Source of the DNA: Ariolimax columbianus
Lineage: Eukaryota > Mollusca > Gastropoda > Stylommatophora > Arionidae
Assembly (NCBI GenBank): GCA_036924085.1
Contig: JAVGWX010000002.1
Span: 88,245,704 to 88,309,703, forward strand
Direction: 5' to 3'
Length of the DNA stretch: 64,000 nt
The position numbers and the translations under genes are program-made. Each line of letters opens with the position of its first letter. Position 1 is the first letter of the stretch. Of this stretch, positions 1 to 10,353 are shown piece after piece. A model generated the notes under the pieces. That model did not search any database, was not told the DNA's origin, and worked only from the letters and a program-made list of their open reading frames with translations.

Positions 1-384
1 TTTATTCAGCAGTTTAGTTCTCTCTCTTTCTCCCTATATCTTTTTATTGTTCTCTCTCACTTTCTCTCTCTCTCTTGTCACCCCCACTCTTGAACTAATT
101 TATCCATTGAGGAATTGCCATTCTCTCTGTCTTTGTCTCTCTTTCTCTGCCTCTTTCTGTCTCTTTCTCACTCTCTGTGCTGCTCACTGTCTGCCTCTTT
201 CTATCTCTGTCTTGCTCAATGTCTGCCTCTTTCACTCTCTATCTTGCTCAATGTTTGCCTCTTACTCACTCTCTGTCCTGCTCACTGTCTGCCTCTTTCT
301 ATCTCTGTCTTGCTCAATGTCTGCCTCTTTCTCTCTCTGTCTTGCGCTGTGTCTGATTCACTGCCTGCCTCACTTTCTCTGTCA
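1..384. repeat. CT-rich minisatellite, 32-bp unit
   Basis: This stretch is pyrimidine-rich. From about 180 to 360 a 32-bp unit recurs about five times, each unit holding TGCTCAATGTCTGCCTC or a close variant. Open frames here (long runs of Ser, Leu and Cys) are products of the repeat. It lies upstream of the first recognisable myosin exon and is probably intronic. Confidence 0.8.
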
Positions 385-1205
385 TGCTCTTATAGTGTAC
401 CTGTATTATTGTGTACCTGTATTAGAGTACCAGTATTGTAGTGAACCCGTATTAGAGTGTACCAGTATTAGAGTGTACCAGTATTAGAGTGTACCCGTAT
501 TGAGTTTACCAGTATTAGAGTGTACCAGTATTAGAGTGTACCCGTATTGAGTTTACCAGTATTATAGTGTACCAGTATTAGAGTGTACCAGTAATAGATG
601 GTACCTTTATTAGAGTGTACCCATATTGTCGTGTATCAGTATTGAGTACTAGTATTAGAGTGTACCAGTATTGAGTACTAGTATTAGTGTACCAGTGTTG
701 AGTACTAGTATTAGTGTACTAGTATTGAGTACTAGTATTAGATTGTACCAGTATTGAGTACCAGTATTAGAGTGTACCCGTATTGAATTTACCAGTATTA
801 TAATGTACCAGCATTATCATGTACCAGTATTAGAGTGTACCAGTATTAGAGTACCAGTCTTGTTGTGTACCAGTATTAGAGTGTACCAGTATTAGAGTGT
901 ACCAGTATTGAGCACTAGTATTATAGTGTACCAGTATTGAGTACTAGTATTACAGTGTACCTGTATTGAGTACTAGTATTAGAGTATACCAGTATTGAGT
1001 GTACCAGTATTGAGTGTACCAGTATTGAGTGTACCAGTATTATAGTGTACCAGTATTGAGTGTAGTAGTATTAGAGTGTACCAGTATTGAGTAATAGTAT
1101 TAGCGTGTACCAGTATTGAGTAATAGTATTAGAGTGTACCAGTATTGCGTACTAGTATTAGAGTGTACCAATATTGAGTGTACCAGTATTAAGTACATGT
1201 ATTAG
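385..1205. repeat. GTACCAGTATTAGAGT minisatellite
   Basis: About 50 imperfect copies of a 15-16 bp unit (GTACCAGTATTAGAGT) with variants such as GTACTAGTATT. Single-base substitutions and one-base length changes are scattered through it, so it looks older than the indel-free arrays elsewhere in the window. No gene is seen in it. It is probably part of the myosin intron upstream of 1370. Confidence 0.9.
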
Positions 1206-1369
1206 AGTGAAAATATTACAAAAATATTGCGCACATACCCAATTACCCAACAGTAGGACCAGATACACATACATTTACAATCTCCCCCCAACTCCCCACC
1301 ACCTCACACACATTTGCATCCAGCTAGTCTGCAATTAGTCTATATAGTCTATCTCTCTCTTTCTCTCAG
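1206..1369 (+). other. Intron 3' end before myosin exon at 1370
   Basis: Unique sequence that ends in a strong polypyrimidine tract (about 1349-1367) and an AG at 1368-1369, matching a 3' splice site. No coding signal is seen before the acceptor. Confidence 0.6.
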
Positions 1370-1436
1370 AGAAATGCTAAACAGGCTGATCCCCAGTGAT
1401 CTTGTGAGGGCACAGTCCGCTGATGATTGGAAGAGG
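1370..1436 (+). CDS. MYO7A: Myosin VII exon (fifth from last), FERM2 region
   Basis: Exon bounded by CAG at 1367-1369 and the donor GTAACT at 1437. After one base completing a split codon it encodes 22 residues, EMLNRLIPSDLVRAQSADDW followed by KR. The 'LIP.DLVR..SADDWKR' pattern is typical of the second MyTH4-FERM unit in the tail of unconventional myosin VII, an actin motor used in stereocilia, microvilli and adhesion structures. It ends in phase 0, as the next exon requires. Upstream exons (motor, IQ, first MyTH4-FERM, SH3) lie outside the window. Assignment rests on recognising the family pattern and on four further exons in order downstream. MYO7B-type naming cannot be excluded, since many invertebrates have one myosin VII. 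Confidence 0.9.
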
Positions 1437-1573
1437 GTAACTCACATTTACTAGTCGCGTCACATGTTTGTACACCACATCGGCACATCACGTCTTTCAT
1501 TAAATCTGCAGCTTCCCAGTGGCAAAACTGTTAGGAAGCTCGCCTCTCACTGCAAAAGGGTATACAACATGCA

Positions 1574-3383
1574 ACCTCTTGTCTCTTACAGTCCATTATA
1601 ACATACAACATACCTCTTGTCTCTTACAGCCCATTATAACATACCACCTCTTGTCTCTTACAGTCCATTATAACATACAACATACCTCTTGTCTCTTACA
1701 GTCCATTATAACATACCACCTCTTGTTTCTTACAATCCATTATAACATACAACATACCTCTTGTCTCTCACAGTCAATTATAACATACCACCTCTTGTCT
1801 CTCACAGTCCATTTTAACATACAACATACCTCTTATCTCTTACAATCCATTATAACATACCACCTCTTGTCTCTTACAATCCATTATAACATAAAACATA
1901 CCTCTTTTCTCTTACAGTCCATTATAACATACCACCTCTTGTCTCTCACAGTCCATTATAACATACCACCTTTTGTCTCTTACAGTACACTATAACATAC
2001 AGCATACCTCTTGTCTATTACAGTCCATTATAAAATACCACCTCTTGTCTCTTACAATCCATTATAACATACCACTTCTTGTCTTTTACAGTACATTATA
2101 ACAGACCACCTCTTGTCTCTTACAGTACATTATAACAGACCACCTCTTGTCTCTTACAGTACATTATAACATACCACCTCTTGTCTCTTACAGTCCATTA
2201 TAACATACCACCTCTTGTCTCTTACAGTACATTATAACATACCACTTCTTGTCTCTAACAGTACATTATAACATACCACCTCTTGTCTCTTACAGTACAT
2301 TATAACAGACCACCTCTTGTCTCTTACAGTACATTATAACATACCACCTCTTGTCTCTTACAGTCCATTATAACATACCACCTCTTGTCTCTTACAGTCC
2401 ATTATAACATACCACCTCTTGTCTCTTACAGTACATTATAACATACCACTTCTTGTCTCTAACAGTACATTATAACAGACCACCTCTTGTCTCTTACAGT
2501 ACATTATAACATACCACCTCTTGTCTCTTACAGTCCATTATAACATACCACCTCTTGTCTCTTACAGTCTATTATAACATACCACCTCTTGTCTCTTACA
2601 GTACATTATAACATACCACTTCTTGTCTCTAACAGTACATTATAACATACCACTTCTTGTCTCTTACAGTACATTATAACATACCACTTCTTGTCTCTTA
2701 CAGTACATTATAACATACCACTTCTTGTCTCTTACAGTACATTATAACATACCACTTCTTGTCTCTTACAGTACATTATAACATACCACCTCTTGTCTCT
2801 TACAGTCCATTATAACATACCACCTCTTGTCTCTTACAGTCCATTATAACATACCACTTCTTGTCTCTTACAGTACATTATAACATACCACTTCTTGTGT
2901 CTTACAGTACATTATAACATACCACTTCTTGTCTCTTACAGTACATTATAACATACCACCTCTTGTCTCTTACAGTCCATTATAACATACCACCTCTTGT
3001 CTCTTACAGTCCATTATAACATACCACCTCTTGTCTCTTACAGTACATTATAACATACCACTTCTTGTCTCTTACAGTACATTATAACATACCACTTCTT
3101 GTCTCTAACAGTACATTATAACATACCACCTCTTGTCTCTTACAGTACATTATAACATACCACTTCTTGTCTCTTACAGTACATTATAACATACCACTTC
3201 TTGTCTCTTACAGTACATTATAACATACCACTTCTTGTCTCTTACAGTACATTATAACATACCACTTCTTGTCTCTAACAGTACATTATAACATACCACC
3301 TCTTGTCTCTTACAGTACATTATAACATACCACTTCTTGTCTCTTACAGTACATTATAACATACCACTTCTTGTCTCTTACAG
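1574..3383 (+). repeat. 53-copy tandem array of 3' splice site plus exon start
   Basis: The unit has an intronic half, CTTGTCTCTTACAG or a variant, and a half matching the first bases of the following exon, TACATTATAACATAC. Acceptor-like trinucleotides occur at 1589, 1627, 1661 and so on. From 2021 to 3381 there are 40 consecutive intervals of exactly 34 bp. Before 2021, 34-bp and 38-bp units mostly alternate as a 72-bp dimer. I count 53 units; at least four carry ACAA instead of ACAG. The last AG (3382-3383) is the acceptor that keeps the myosin VII frame. Each unit contains TTATAAC, resembling a branch point, with its A 24 nt before the next AG. The array fills most of the intron 1437-3383. 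Confidence 0.95.
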
Positions 3384-3500
3384 TACATTATAACATACTA
3401 CAATAAAGATGCTGGCATGAGTCCAAGTGATGCCAAAGTCAAATTTCTCAAGCTGATCTACACTTGGCCAACCTTTGGTTCAGCTTTCTTTGATATCAAG
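3384..3500 (+). CDS. MYO7A: Myosin VII exon (fourth from last), FERM2 F3 lobe
   Basis: 39 codons in phase 0 between the last AG of the tandem acceptor array and the donor GTAATG at 3501. The translation starts [13 protein letters not shown] and ends [19 protein letters not shown]. 'WPTFGSAFF' is a hallmark of the myosin VII C-terminal FERM domain. The join to the preceding exon (SADDWKR then [11 protein letters not shown]) has the length expected for the family without a gap, which supports 3383 rather than any upstream repeat as the working acceptor. The first 18 nt are nearly identical to the exon-like half of each repeat unit. Confidence 0.94.
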
Positions 3501-3681
3501 GTAATGTTTGTCATCTCTTTCTGAGTGTTGTGTTGTATGCATGTTGTAATTGTAACCCATGTGCATCCTGCAGAACAAGGAGCAGGAGAACCACCACCAG
3601 CGTCCAGGCAAAGCACACAATGTGCTGTGGTACAAGCAACAGCACGAGGTCAACTGAAGCTAATTTTGTCCCTGCACTAGA
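3501..3681. other. Intron sequence, nothing recognised
   Basis: Start of the 6.85 kb intron 3501-10353. The overlapping open frames on both strands show no family pattern. Confidence 0.5.
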
Positions 3682-3808
3682 TTGGACTAATATCTGCAAC
3701 TTTTGTTCTATCACTTTACTGTTGGACTAATATCTGCAACTTTTGTTCTATCACTTTACTGTTGGACTAATATCTGCAACTTTTGTTCTATCACTTTACT
3801 GTTGGACT
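3682..3808. repeat. 40-bp unit, three tandem copies
   Basis: Three near-identical copies with a 40-bp period, containing TTGGACTAATATCTGC and TTTTGTTCTATCACTTTACT. Intronic. Confidence 0.9.
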
Positions 3809-3859
3809 GTAATATAAGCTTTTTTTGTCCTGGCACATCTACTTTCAGAATGTCCATTA

Positions 3860-4245
3860 TTATTAGTCTCAGAAAAACTGGCCTAATATGTCTAGAAAAG
3901 AGAAGAATTCAAGATGATTTAATACAAGTTTAAAAGATAATCAAAGGAAAGGATAAATTGGACTATAATAAGTTTGTCAAAGTACAGCTGTCTACAAGAA
4001 CAAGAGGGCACAGCTACAAATTAATTAAAGAAAGGTCCAGATTAGGTAAAAGGAAATATTTTTTCAGTGAGAGGGAGGTGATTGGCTTGGAATGCATTGC
4101 CAGGGGTGGGTCAATTAATGCTTTCAAGAATAAATTGGATGTGCATAATTATTTTTGGATCAAGTGAAGCAAAAGAAACTAGTTGTATACAGATTATGTA
4201 GTGTCTTCTAAACCAGTATAAATAAGCTAAGTTAAGTATTCAGGT
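3860..4245 (+). mobile_element. CR1-like LINE 3' fragment
   Basis: Degenerate C-terminus of a non-LTR ORF2. Visible pieces include RRIQDDLIQV, TRTRGHSYKLIKERSRLGK and KYFFSEREV, followed by a remnant of 'VNAFKRRLD'. This order is typical of the C-terminal end of CR1-like and related reverse transcriptases. A paralogous copy lies at 9855-10240, and its terminal 80 bp recur at 29970-30055. All three end in the same segment (TTGTATACAG, then TCTTCTAAACCAGTATAAA), which marks the family 3' end. Confidence 0.75.
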
Positions 4246-4455
4246 TGTATTCTTAGCCTGTGGTGGTGACTAGCCTTCCTGCATGTCAGCTCTTTCATTG
4301 TCTAAAAGTACAGACACTAAGCATTGCTGTAGAAATTACTAGCAACACAAGTCAATGACAGTAGGTTGTATTCCTTACCAATGCAATGTCAGTTCTGCAA
4401 GCCCTCAAGAATGATAAACTGTGTGAGCTCAAAACAGCTTAAAGTAAAATAAAAG

Positions 4456-5474
4456 TCAAGAGAAGGGTAGTGCTACATTGGATACCATCATACCAAAGAG
4501 AAGGGTAGTGCTACATTTGATACCATCATAACCAAGAGAAGGGTAGTGCTATATTGAATACCATCATACCCAAGAGAAGGGTAGTGCTACATTTGATACC
4601 ATCATACCCAAGAGAAAGGTAGTGCTACATTTGATACCATCATACCCAAGAGAAGGGTAGTGCTACATTTGATACCATCATAACCAAGAGAAGGGTAGTG
4701 CTATATTGAATACCATCATACCCAAGAGAAGGGTAGTGCTACATCGGATACCATCATACCCAAGAGAAGGGTAGTGCTACATTGGATACAATCATACCCA
4801 AGATAGGTTAAGTGGCACGGCTCACAACCAGAAGGTGCTGGGTTCGATCCCCATCACAGCACCGGCCGTTACCCCGGGGAAGCAAACCCTTAGAAAATGC
4901 AGGAGGAAGCAGACCCTTACATAAAATGCATGCTGAAGTCGGATGCACTGGGCCGACAGGCGCAAAATAAAAACCACAGTGTAACGCACATACGCCTTGG
5001 GGAATAGATAAATAAGGCGAACGCAAAAAAAAAAAAAAAAAAAAAAAAAATACCCAAGAGAAGGGTAGTGCTACATTGGATACCATCATACCCAAGAGAA
5101 AGGTAGTGCTACATTGGATACCATCATACACAAAAAAGAAGGGTAGTGCTACATTGGATACCATCATACACCAAAAAGAAGGGTAGTGCTACATTGGATA
5201 CCATCATACCCAAGAGAAAGGTAGTGCTACATTGGATACCATCATACCCAAGAGAAGGGTAGTGCTACATTGGATACCATCATACCCAAGAGAAGGGTAG
5301 TGCTACATTGGATACCATCATACCCAAGAGAAAGGTAGTGCTACATTGGATACCATCATACCCAAGAGAAAGGTAGTGCTACATTGGATACCATCATACC
5401 CAAGAGAAGGGTAGTGCTACATTGGATACCATCATACCCAAGAGAAGGGTAGTGCTACATTGGATACCATCATA
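4456..5474 (+). repeat. 38-bp array derived from LINE RNase H coding sequence
   Basis: About 20 copies of a 38-bp unit containing AAGGGTAGTGCTACATTGG and ATACCATCAT, interrupted by a SINE at 4805-5050. In one frame the unit reads RVVLHWIPSY, matching the RNase H sequence 'RVVVQWVPSH' in the intact LINE at 56.7-59.1 kb. After the last unit the frame continues YCGILGNETAD, the rest of the same motif. The array therefore grew inside a LINE RNase H domain. The period is not a multiple of three, so the parent ORF was destroyed. Confidence 0.9.
4805..5050 (+). mobile_element. tRNA-derived SINE, family B, in the 38-bp array
   Basis: Begins within a tRNA-like head (GGTTAAGTGGCACGG) and has a B-box-like GGTTCGATCCCC. 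It continues into a body shared with copies at 52182 and 54325 and ends in about 25 A. The repeat phase resumes after the poly-A with TACCCAAGA, which also precedes the insertion, suggesting a target-site duplication. The 5' end is slightly truncated relative to the 52182 copy. Confidence 0.85.
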
Positions 5475-5699
5475 CTGTGGCATACTAGGAAATGAGACGG
5501 CAGACAGTTTAACAAAAGAGGAAACAACACGAGAACAATAAGATGAAGTAATCACTTTCCAGAAAATGGATCTTCTTATCCAAGCCATAATCAAAGTCGC
5601 ACCAAACAAGAGACGACAATCACTACCTTGATCGAGTGTAGCAGGTGATCATGTTCTGCATGACAATAGGACATAACAGATTGAATCATCACTTACATA
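5470..5699 (+). mobile_element. LINE RNase H/C-terminal fragment (left part)
   Basis: Continues the RNase H reading out of the 38-bp array: YCGILGNETADSLTKEE, containing the last acidic catalytic residue context 'NETAD'. A degenerate spacer follows, then a piece like 'GHNRLNHHLH', the start of the C-terminal zinc-knuckle region. It is interrupted by a mariner-derived foldback element and resumes at 6463. In-frame stops and frameshifts make it a pseudogene. Confidence 0.75.
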
Positions 5700-6460
5700 C
5701 GAGGCATGTTCAAATAATACCGACCTAACTGTACTAAGTGAACATGCGCATGATGACGTCACGTCTGGTGCAAACAGCACATACCAACCGTCATGTTTGC
5801 AAGATTTATTATCCTCCAACTCAAAGTTTCCTCAGCAGACCGCAGAAAACATGGCGGGTGTGATATAAAATCCGTCCAGAGTTGATCAGCAAGCGGTGAT
5901 TTGGTTTCTAACAGCTGAAGGATGTCGACCAGTTGACAGTCATCTCAGATTGCAGGCAGTGCCTGGTGACAAGTGTAGCAAACGTAAACTTGCGGTGACG
6001 GTCCACCAGACCATTGCTGCATCAATTCTGGTGATGGCATCTTCTGATACAACAATATGAACCTGACCTGGTTTCGGACGATCTTTCGTTAACTTACGTC
6101 CTTCTTTAAACATCGTTGTCCAGTTCTTCACTGTTGTCTTCGACACAATTTTGTCACCATATACTACCTACAATCTGAGAAGAATGTCAACTGATCGACA
6201 TCCTTCAGCTGTTAGAAACTGAATCACTGCTTGCTGATCAACTCTGGAGCACTGCTTGCTGATCAACTCTGGATGGATTCTGTGTCACACCCGCCATGTT
6301 TTCAATAGTCTGCTGAGGAAACTGTGAGTTTGGAGGATAATGAAATTTTGCAGACTTGACGGTTGATATGTCTTGTTGCCATCAGAAGTGATGTCATCAT
6401 GCGCATCGTAGGTATGTTCACTTGGTGCAGTTAGGTCCATTGTTATTTGAACACGCCTCG
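5700..6460 (-). mobile_element. Mariner-derived foldback element
   Basis: Terminal inverted repeats of about 32 bp bound the element, the left beginning CGAGGCATGTTCAAATAA. Inside, two arms of about 250 bp are inverted copies of a mariner 5' region. Both contain an element corresponding to 'VIxFLTAEGCR'. The centre encodes on the minus strand the N-terminal helix-turn-helix part of a mariner transposase (SKTTVKNWTTMFKEGRKL, SEDAITRIDAAM). The DD34D catalytic domain is absent, so it is non-autonomous. It splits a LINE C-terminal motif. Flanks TA (5698-5699) and CA (6461-6462) fit a decayed TA duplication. Confidence 0.82.
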
Positions 6461-6462
6461 CA

Positions 6463-6600
6463 GATTAAAACTGGCCTCATCACTCATGTGTACATGCAAA
6501 CAAGCAGCAAAGGCAGCCGAACATATCCAACAAGCCGGATATAGTGAACATTTCAGCTTGATATGTTGTTCTGTTCGCGAGTAATGTTTTTTTTAAGACA
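6463..6600 (+). mobile_element. LINE C-terminal fragment (right part)
   Basis: Continues the fragment at 5470-5699 past the mariner insertion. It reads RLKLASSLMCTCKQAAKAA then EHIQQAGY, matching the CxC...H...C pattern at the end of RNase H-bearing LINEs. With one TA removed, the join gives 'LNHHLH-RLKLAS', which aligns without gaps to 'LKFCFHRIDL' in the related fragment at 42.3 kb. Confidence 0.7.
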
Positions 6601-6838
6601 AACATACAAACTTTCAGAAATATGCGCAAATATTTGAATTCTCTGACCTATGCTTTTTACCTGAATATTTAGTGTTGTTTCTATTGTGCTCTATCTTATT
6701 GTCTCTTTTATTTTCTTTATTAATCTTTAGATTGTATCTATGTGCAGCTTTTGTCAAGGGCATTCAGATGTTCTTGGAGGCTATGTTCATTTGAAAGAAA
6801 GATAATCTGATCATCTGCAACATGTTTGGTTCAAAACA
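6601..6838. other. Intron sequence, nothing recognised
   Basis: AT-rich intronic sequence with no coding or repeat match seen within this window. Confidence 0.4.
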
Positions 6839-6839
6839 T

Positions 6840-9480
6840 TGATTCTTGATTCTAGAAACCAACATCATCACACAGGGGACATTCCCATAAGTGCTCCGTT
6901 CTCCGTCCAAGCAGCCAGCCAAGCGTATATATACTCAGAGTCCCACTCAGGTGTTGATTTCGTGTTCTTCGATCTTTCCAGACACATTCTCCCTTATCCC
7001 TTACTCCCAAATCTATCATCCTCTGCACATATCCATTTTCATGACCCTCTGTCTCTTCATCATTCTGTAGATCTTCCATCTGTTCTGTTCTGTTTCTAAG
7101 AATTGACATCACTGCACTCTGGGCATACCCATAGGTGCTCAGTCTCTCTCATCAAATGGCATAAAGTATGGATGCTGATGGTCCCTGTAGCTTGCTGGTT
7201 GTACACTCTCCTGCTCCGTCCTCTCATGCACCCCATTCCGCTCGAACCTCGTTTAATGTCGAAACTTTGCAGTTTGTAGATTGCTGCTTCATCTATTGCG
7301 GTGTCCTCATCCAGCAGGCGGTCATTGATTGATTTCAAAATGTCACTTCTATCCATCACCATTGTGCCCATGATGGGAGCTTGTGAAGCCAAGATGTCAG
7401 CTCTTTCATTACCCTGAACCCCGGCATGAGCAGGACAGTAACCAAGTCAGTGCCACTGCTGTTACCGCCTCAATCTCCATCCTCATACTCGATGTGACAG
7501 TGGAGTAGGCAGTAGATTTCTCCACCACCTCCTTGCCATTTTGGTAGCCGATGAAACCCCAACCGCACTTGTTTGCATCTCTGCCTGCGGAGCCATCTGT
7601 GTACAGAATTGGGTCTTGTGATCCTGAGTGTTGCTGGATTAGCTCCTGTATTGAAGCTTCTGTCCTAGTGCCGCCCCACTCGTCCTACTCTTTGCTCAGT
7701 TGTATCACCACCCTTGTCAGTGGGCTCTCGTTGCCCACTTCTTCCAATGCACAAACCCTGATCAGGGAGTCTTCTGCCTCTGCCATCCATGACCTTCCTC
7801 GCTTAATGCGTCTCCCTTTGAGTGAATCCAAATCTTGGTGCAAAGGGTAGTGTTTGTTGTTGGCAACGTTCGCGTACGCCTTTACCTGCGCTATTTGATG
7901 TCACACCTTGATGCTTGGCAAATCAAGCAGGAATCTCATTGCAGCAATGTGAGTATCTCTGGTACATCCCAGAACTGCTCTCATGGCCTCGTTCTGGATT
8001 CTCTCCAATCTATCTACCTATGTCTGCGAAAGCATGAGTAATCCAAGACCATAGTCAAGGACAGTCAAAACCAGTGCTTGCATCAACAGGAACAGAGACC
8101 ATTGTTGCATGTCTGTGATCGCCATGACTGTGATTGCTTTCAGAATCACATCATCAACATGTTTATTGAAAGAGAGGCTACTATCTAATGTGATACCCAG
8201 GTATTTCATGTCATGTCCTCTCTCAATGATGGTGCCCATGCAGGTGGCCCCTGGTACTGTATCTGAGACCAACCTATTGTTTAGGGAGAACCAGACAATC
8301 TTGGCCTTAGATGGATTGATTTTGACGTTATAGTCGGTGCACCATTCATATAGTTTTCCCAGCTTGCTCCGCACACCCGCGACAATTTCAGTCCTGTCTT
8401 TGCACTGATTGTATAGCAGGATGTCGTCCGCATATGTGAGGATCCTACCAGACCCAGTCATCCCCATCTGTGAGGATCCTACCAGACCCAGTCATCCCCA
8501 TCTGTGAGGATCCTACCAGACCCAGTCACCTTCATCTGTGCAATTTTGCAAGTGTACACATTACAAAGAACAGGAGACAGAAAAAAGCCTTGAGGCAGTC
8601 CGGCGCTATGGCTCTGATCTCTGGCGTCCAGGAACCGTACTTTAGAGCGACACTTCTTGACATAAGGACCGTTGCAATCCAACGGATGATCCGGAGGTCT
8701 ACTAATAGGTCGATTAGTTTGCCGTAGTTGACCCTATTGTAGGCATTTTATAGGTTGATCATCGCGACAACAGTTTTCTATTTTGTCTGGAAGCCCTCAT
8801 ATATGTCGTATGCCAAGATAGCTGCATTGGTGACCTATTATATTGAAATTGACCTATGTTTTCCATCTCACTAGCAACTCGTCTAGCAGTGATTCTCTCC
8901 AGCACCTTACGGTACACATTCTGTAGTGTGATGATGCGATAGCCTTTTATATCAGTAACATCTTTGCCTGGCTTCTCTAGAGGGATCAGATAACTGTGTA
9001 GCCATTCCTCTGGTCATGGCCTGCCTTAAGACTCCCGTTAAAATCATTTGTAATCTTTGCGAGCTCATCATCCCCACAGTCCTTCAGCAGGTTGTATCAT
9101 ATTCCATCGGGCCCAGGTGCACTGTCCAAGGCGCTCTTTATGGAATGTCTGACCTCCTTAACACTAATTAGTCAGCACCTGTCCCAAGTCATCTCTCATG
9201 CACACATTGGATCTTGTGTCTATATTCCAGTTCATTGCCCGATGTAATTTCCAGAATTTATTTAGGGCTCTATCCATCGCCACTTCTTCATAAATGTCTC
9301 CCACCATTGCACTTTTGCGCTCTGGCCATTTTCCTGAAATCTTCAGTGACCCTTCTCATTCTCGTCTCTACCTTCATTCTTCTCTCCAAGGCGAGTCTTC
9401 TCTTCTGCTGCCATTCCTTGGTGGCCTTCTTCTTGCTTCTCCATGCAGTCTCAATCTCTTCGGACCACCAAGGGGGTGAT
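6840..9480 (-). mobile_element. Degenerate LINE with RT and RNase H, minus strand
   Basis: Read on the minus strand from about 9480: a pre-RT region; RT motif B-like GLPQGFFLSPVLCNVYT (about 8560-8600); motif C YADDILLYNQ (about 8410); 'YLGITLDSSLSFNKH' (about 8180); then RNase H traces (CGWGFIGYQNGKEVVEK, about 7540). The C-terminus ends TEHLWVCPECSD at about 7100. A second diverged copy of that terminus (GTLSIYTLGWLLGRRTEHLW) follows at 6852-6960. Stops and frameshifts are frequent. It lies in a myosin intron, opposite to the gene. Related pieces are at 13015-13620 and 24060-24190. Confidence 0.8.
8436..8537. repeat. 34-bp triplication just upstream of the RT YADD motif
   Basis: Three tandem copies with starts at 8436, 8470 and 8504, each containing GTGAGGATCCTACCAGACCC. 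On the minus strand the unit encodes 'MxxTGSGRILT', immediately before YADD. The two extra copies shift the frame and break the RT. Confidence 0.92.
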
Positions 9481-9482
9481 TC

Positions 9483-9840
9483 AAAACCTATTCTCCATCA
9501 AAATAAGCCCCTTGAAAATAATCCACTTAAAAATAATCCACTTCAAGATAATCCCCATCTGAGTTGACACACTTCTCCCAGTGGGGCACCCACTGCTGGA
9601 GGAATTTCTGGAAGTGGGAAATCCATCACATGCTTTGTTGCAGCTCTTTATTTTTTTCCATGTCCTGAAATATCGGCACTTTGATTCTCAGCAAGAGCCA
9701 AAAGTCACAGGGAGCCATGTCTGGGGAGTAAGGGGAGTGTCCAATTTGTCAAATGCTGTGATTCACCAAATAGTTCTAGATGAGCTGCGATATGTCAGTC
9801 TGTGTATTCATCATGGCATGCCATGCTAATCCATGAATTA
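9483..9840 (-). mobile_element. Mariner transposase C-terminal remnant
   Basis: Minus-strand reading contains HSPYSPDMAPCDFWLLLRIK, matching the mariner signature 'YSPDLAPSDFFLFP', whose context includes the last catalytic Asp. It is followed by 'FQKFLQQWVPHWEKCVNS.GDY', typical of the transposase end. Upstream residues resemble the decayed second-aspartate region. Stops and frameshifts are present, so it is dead. It abuts the LINE at 6840-9480. Confidence 0.75.
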
Positions 9841-9854
9841 TGAGGAAAGTCTCA

Positions 9855-10240
9855 TAAAAACCGGCTAGTCTAGAAAAAGACAATAATTCGAGGTGACTTT
9901 AATACAGATTTTTAATATAATCAACAGAAAGGATAAATAAGACTATCAGGTTTTTCAAAATACAACCACCTACAAGAACAAGAGTCACAGCTACAAATGT
10001 TTTACACCTACAAAGGAAGGTCCGGATTAGATATTAGGAAATATTTGTTTAGTCAAGAGAGTGGTGAATACTTGAAATGCATTGCCACAGGAAATAGTGG
10101 AGGCAGGGTCAATTAATGCATTCAAGAATAGATTGGATGTGCATAGTTTTTAGATTATGGAAATGTATAAGAAACTGGTTGTATACAGACTCTGCAGAGT
10201 CTTCTAAATCAGTATAAAGATGTTAAGTTAAGTTACACCA
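9855..10240 (+). mobile_element. CR1-like LINE 3' fragment, second copy
   Basis: Paralogue of 3860-4245 with the same order of pieces ('TRTRVTATN' region, KERSGLDIRKYLFSQ-like, then SMHSRIDWMCI in a shifted frame) and the same 3' terminal segment. No intact frame. Confidence 0.72.
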
Positions 10241-10353
10241 TGGCAGAAATTGGTTTTCTAAAAAAAAGAATAAGGCTGGCTACTTTTTAATCCAACCTCG
10301 AATAGCTAACTGTATAACAGGATACATTTTGTTCTAACATCTCTGTCCTACAG

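Noticed and set aside
47..487. Ser/Leu/Cys-rich frame at the window start as a secreted or membrane protein
   Set aside because: Produced by a CT-rich minisatellite. The apparent hydrophobicity is a composition effect.
1519..1995. 158-codon frame as a small gene
   Set aside because: It reads through the 34/38-bp splice-site array inside a myosin intron and is a by-product of the repeat.
5700..6460. Intact mariner transposase
   Set aside because: Only the N-terminal helix-turn-helix part is present, between inverted arms; the catalytic domain is missing.
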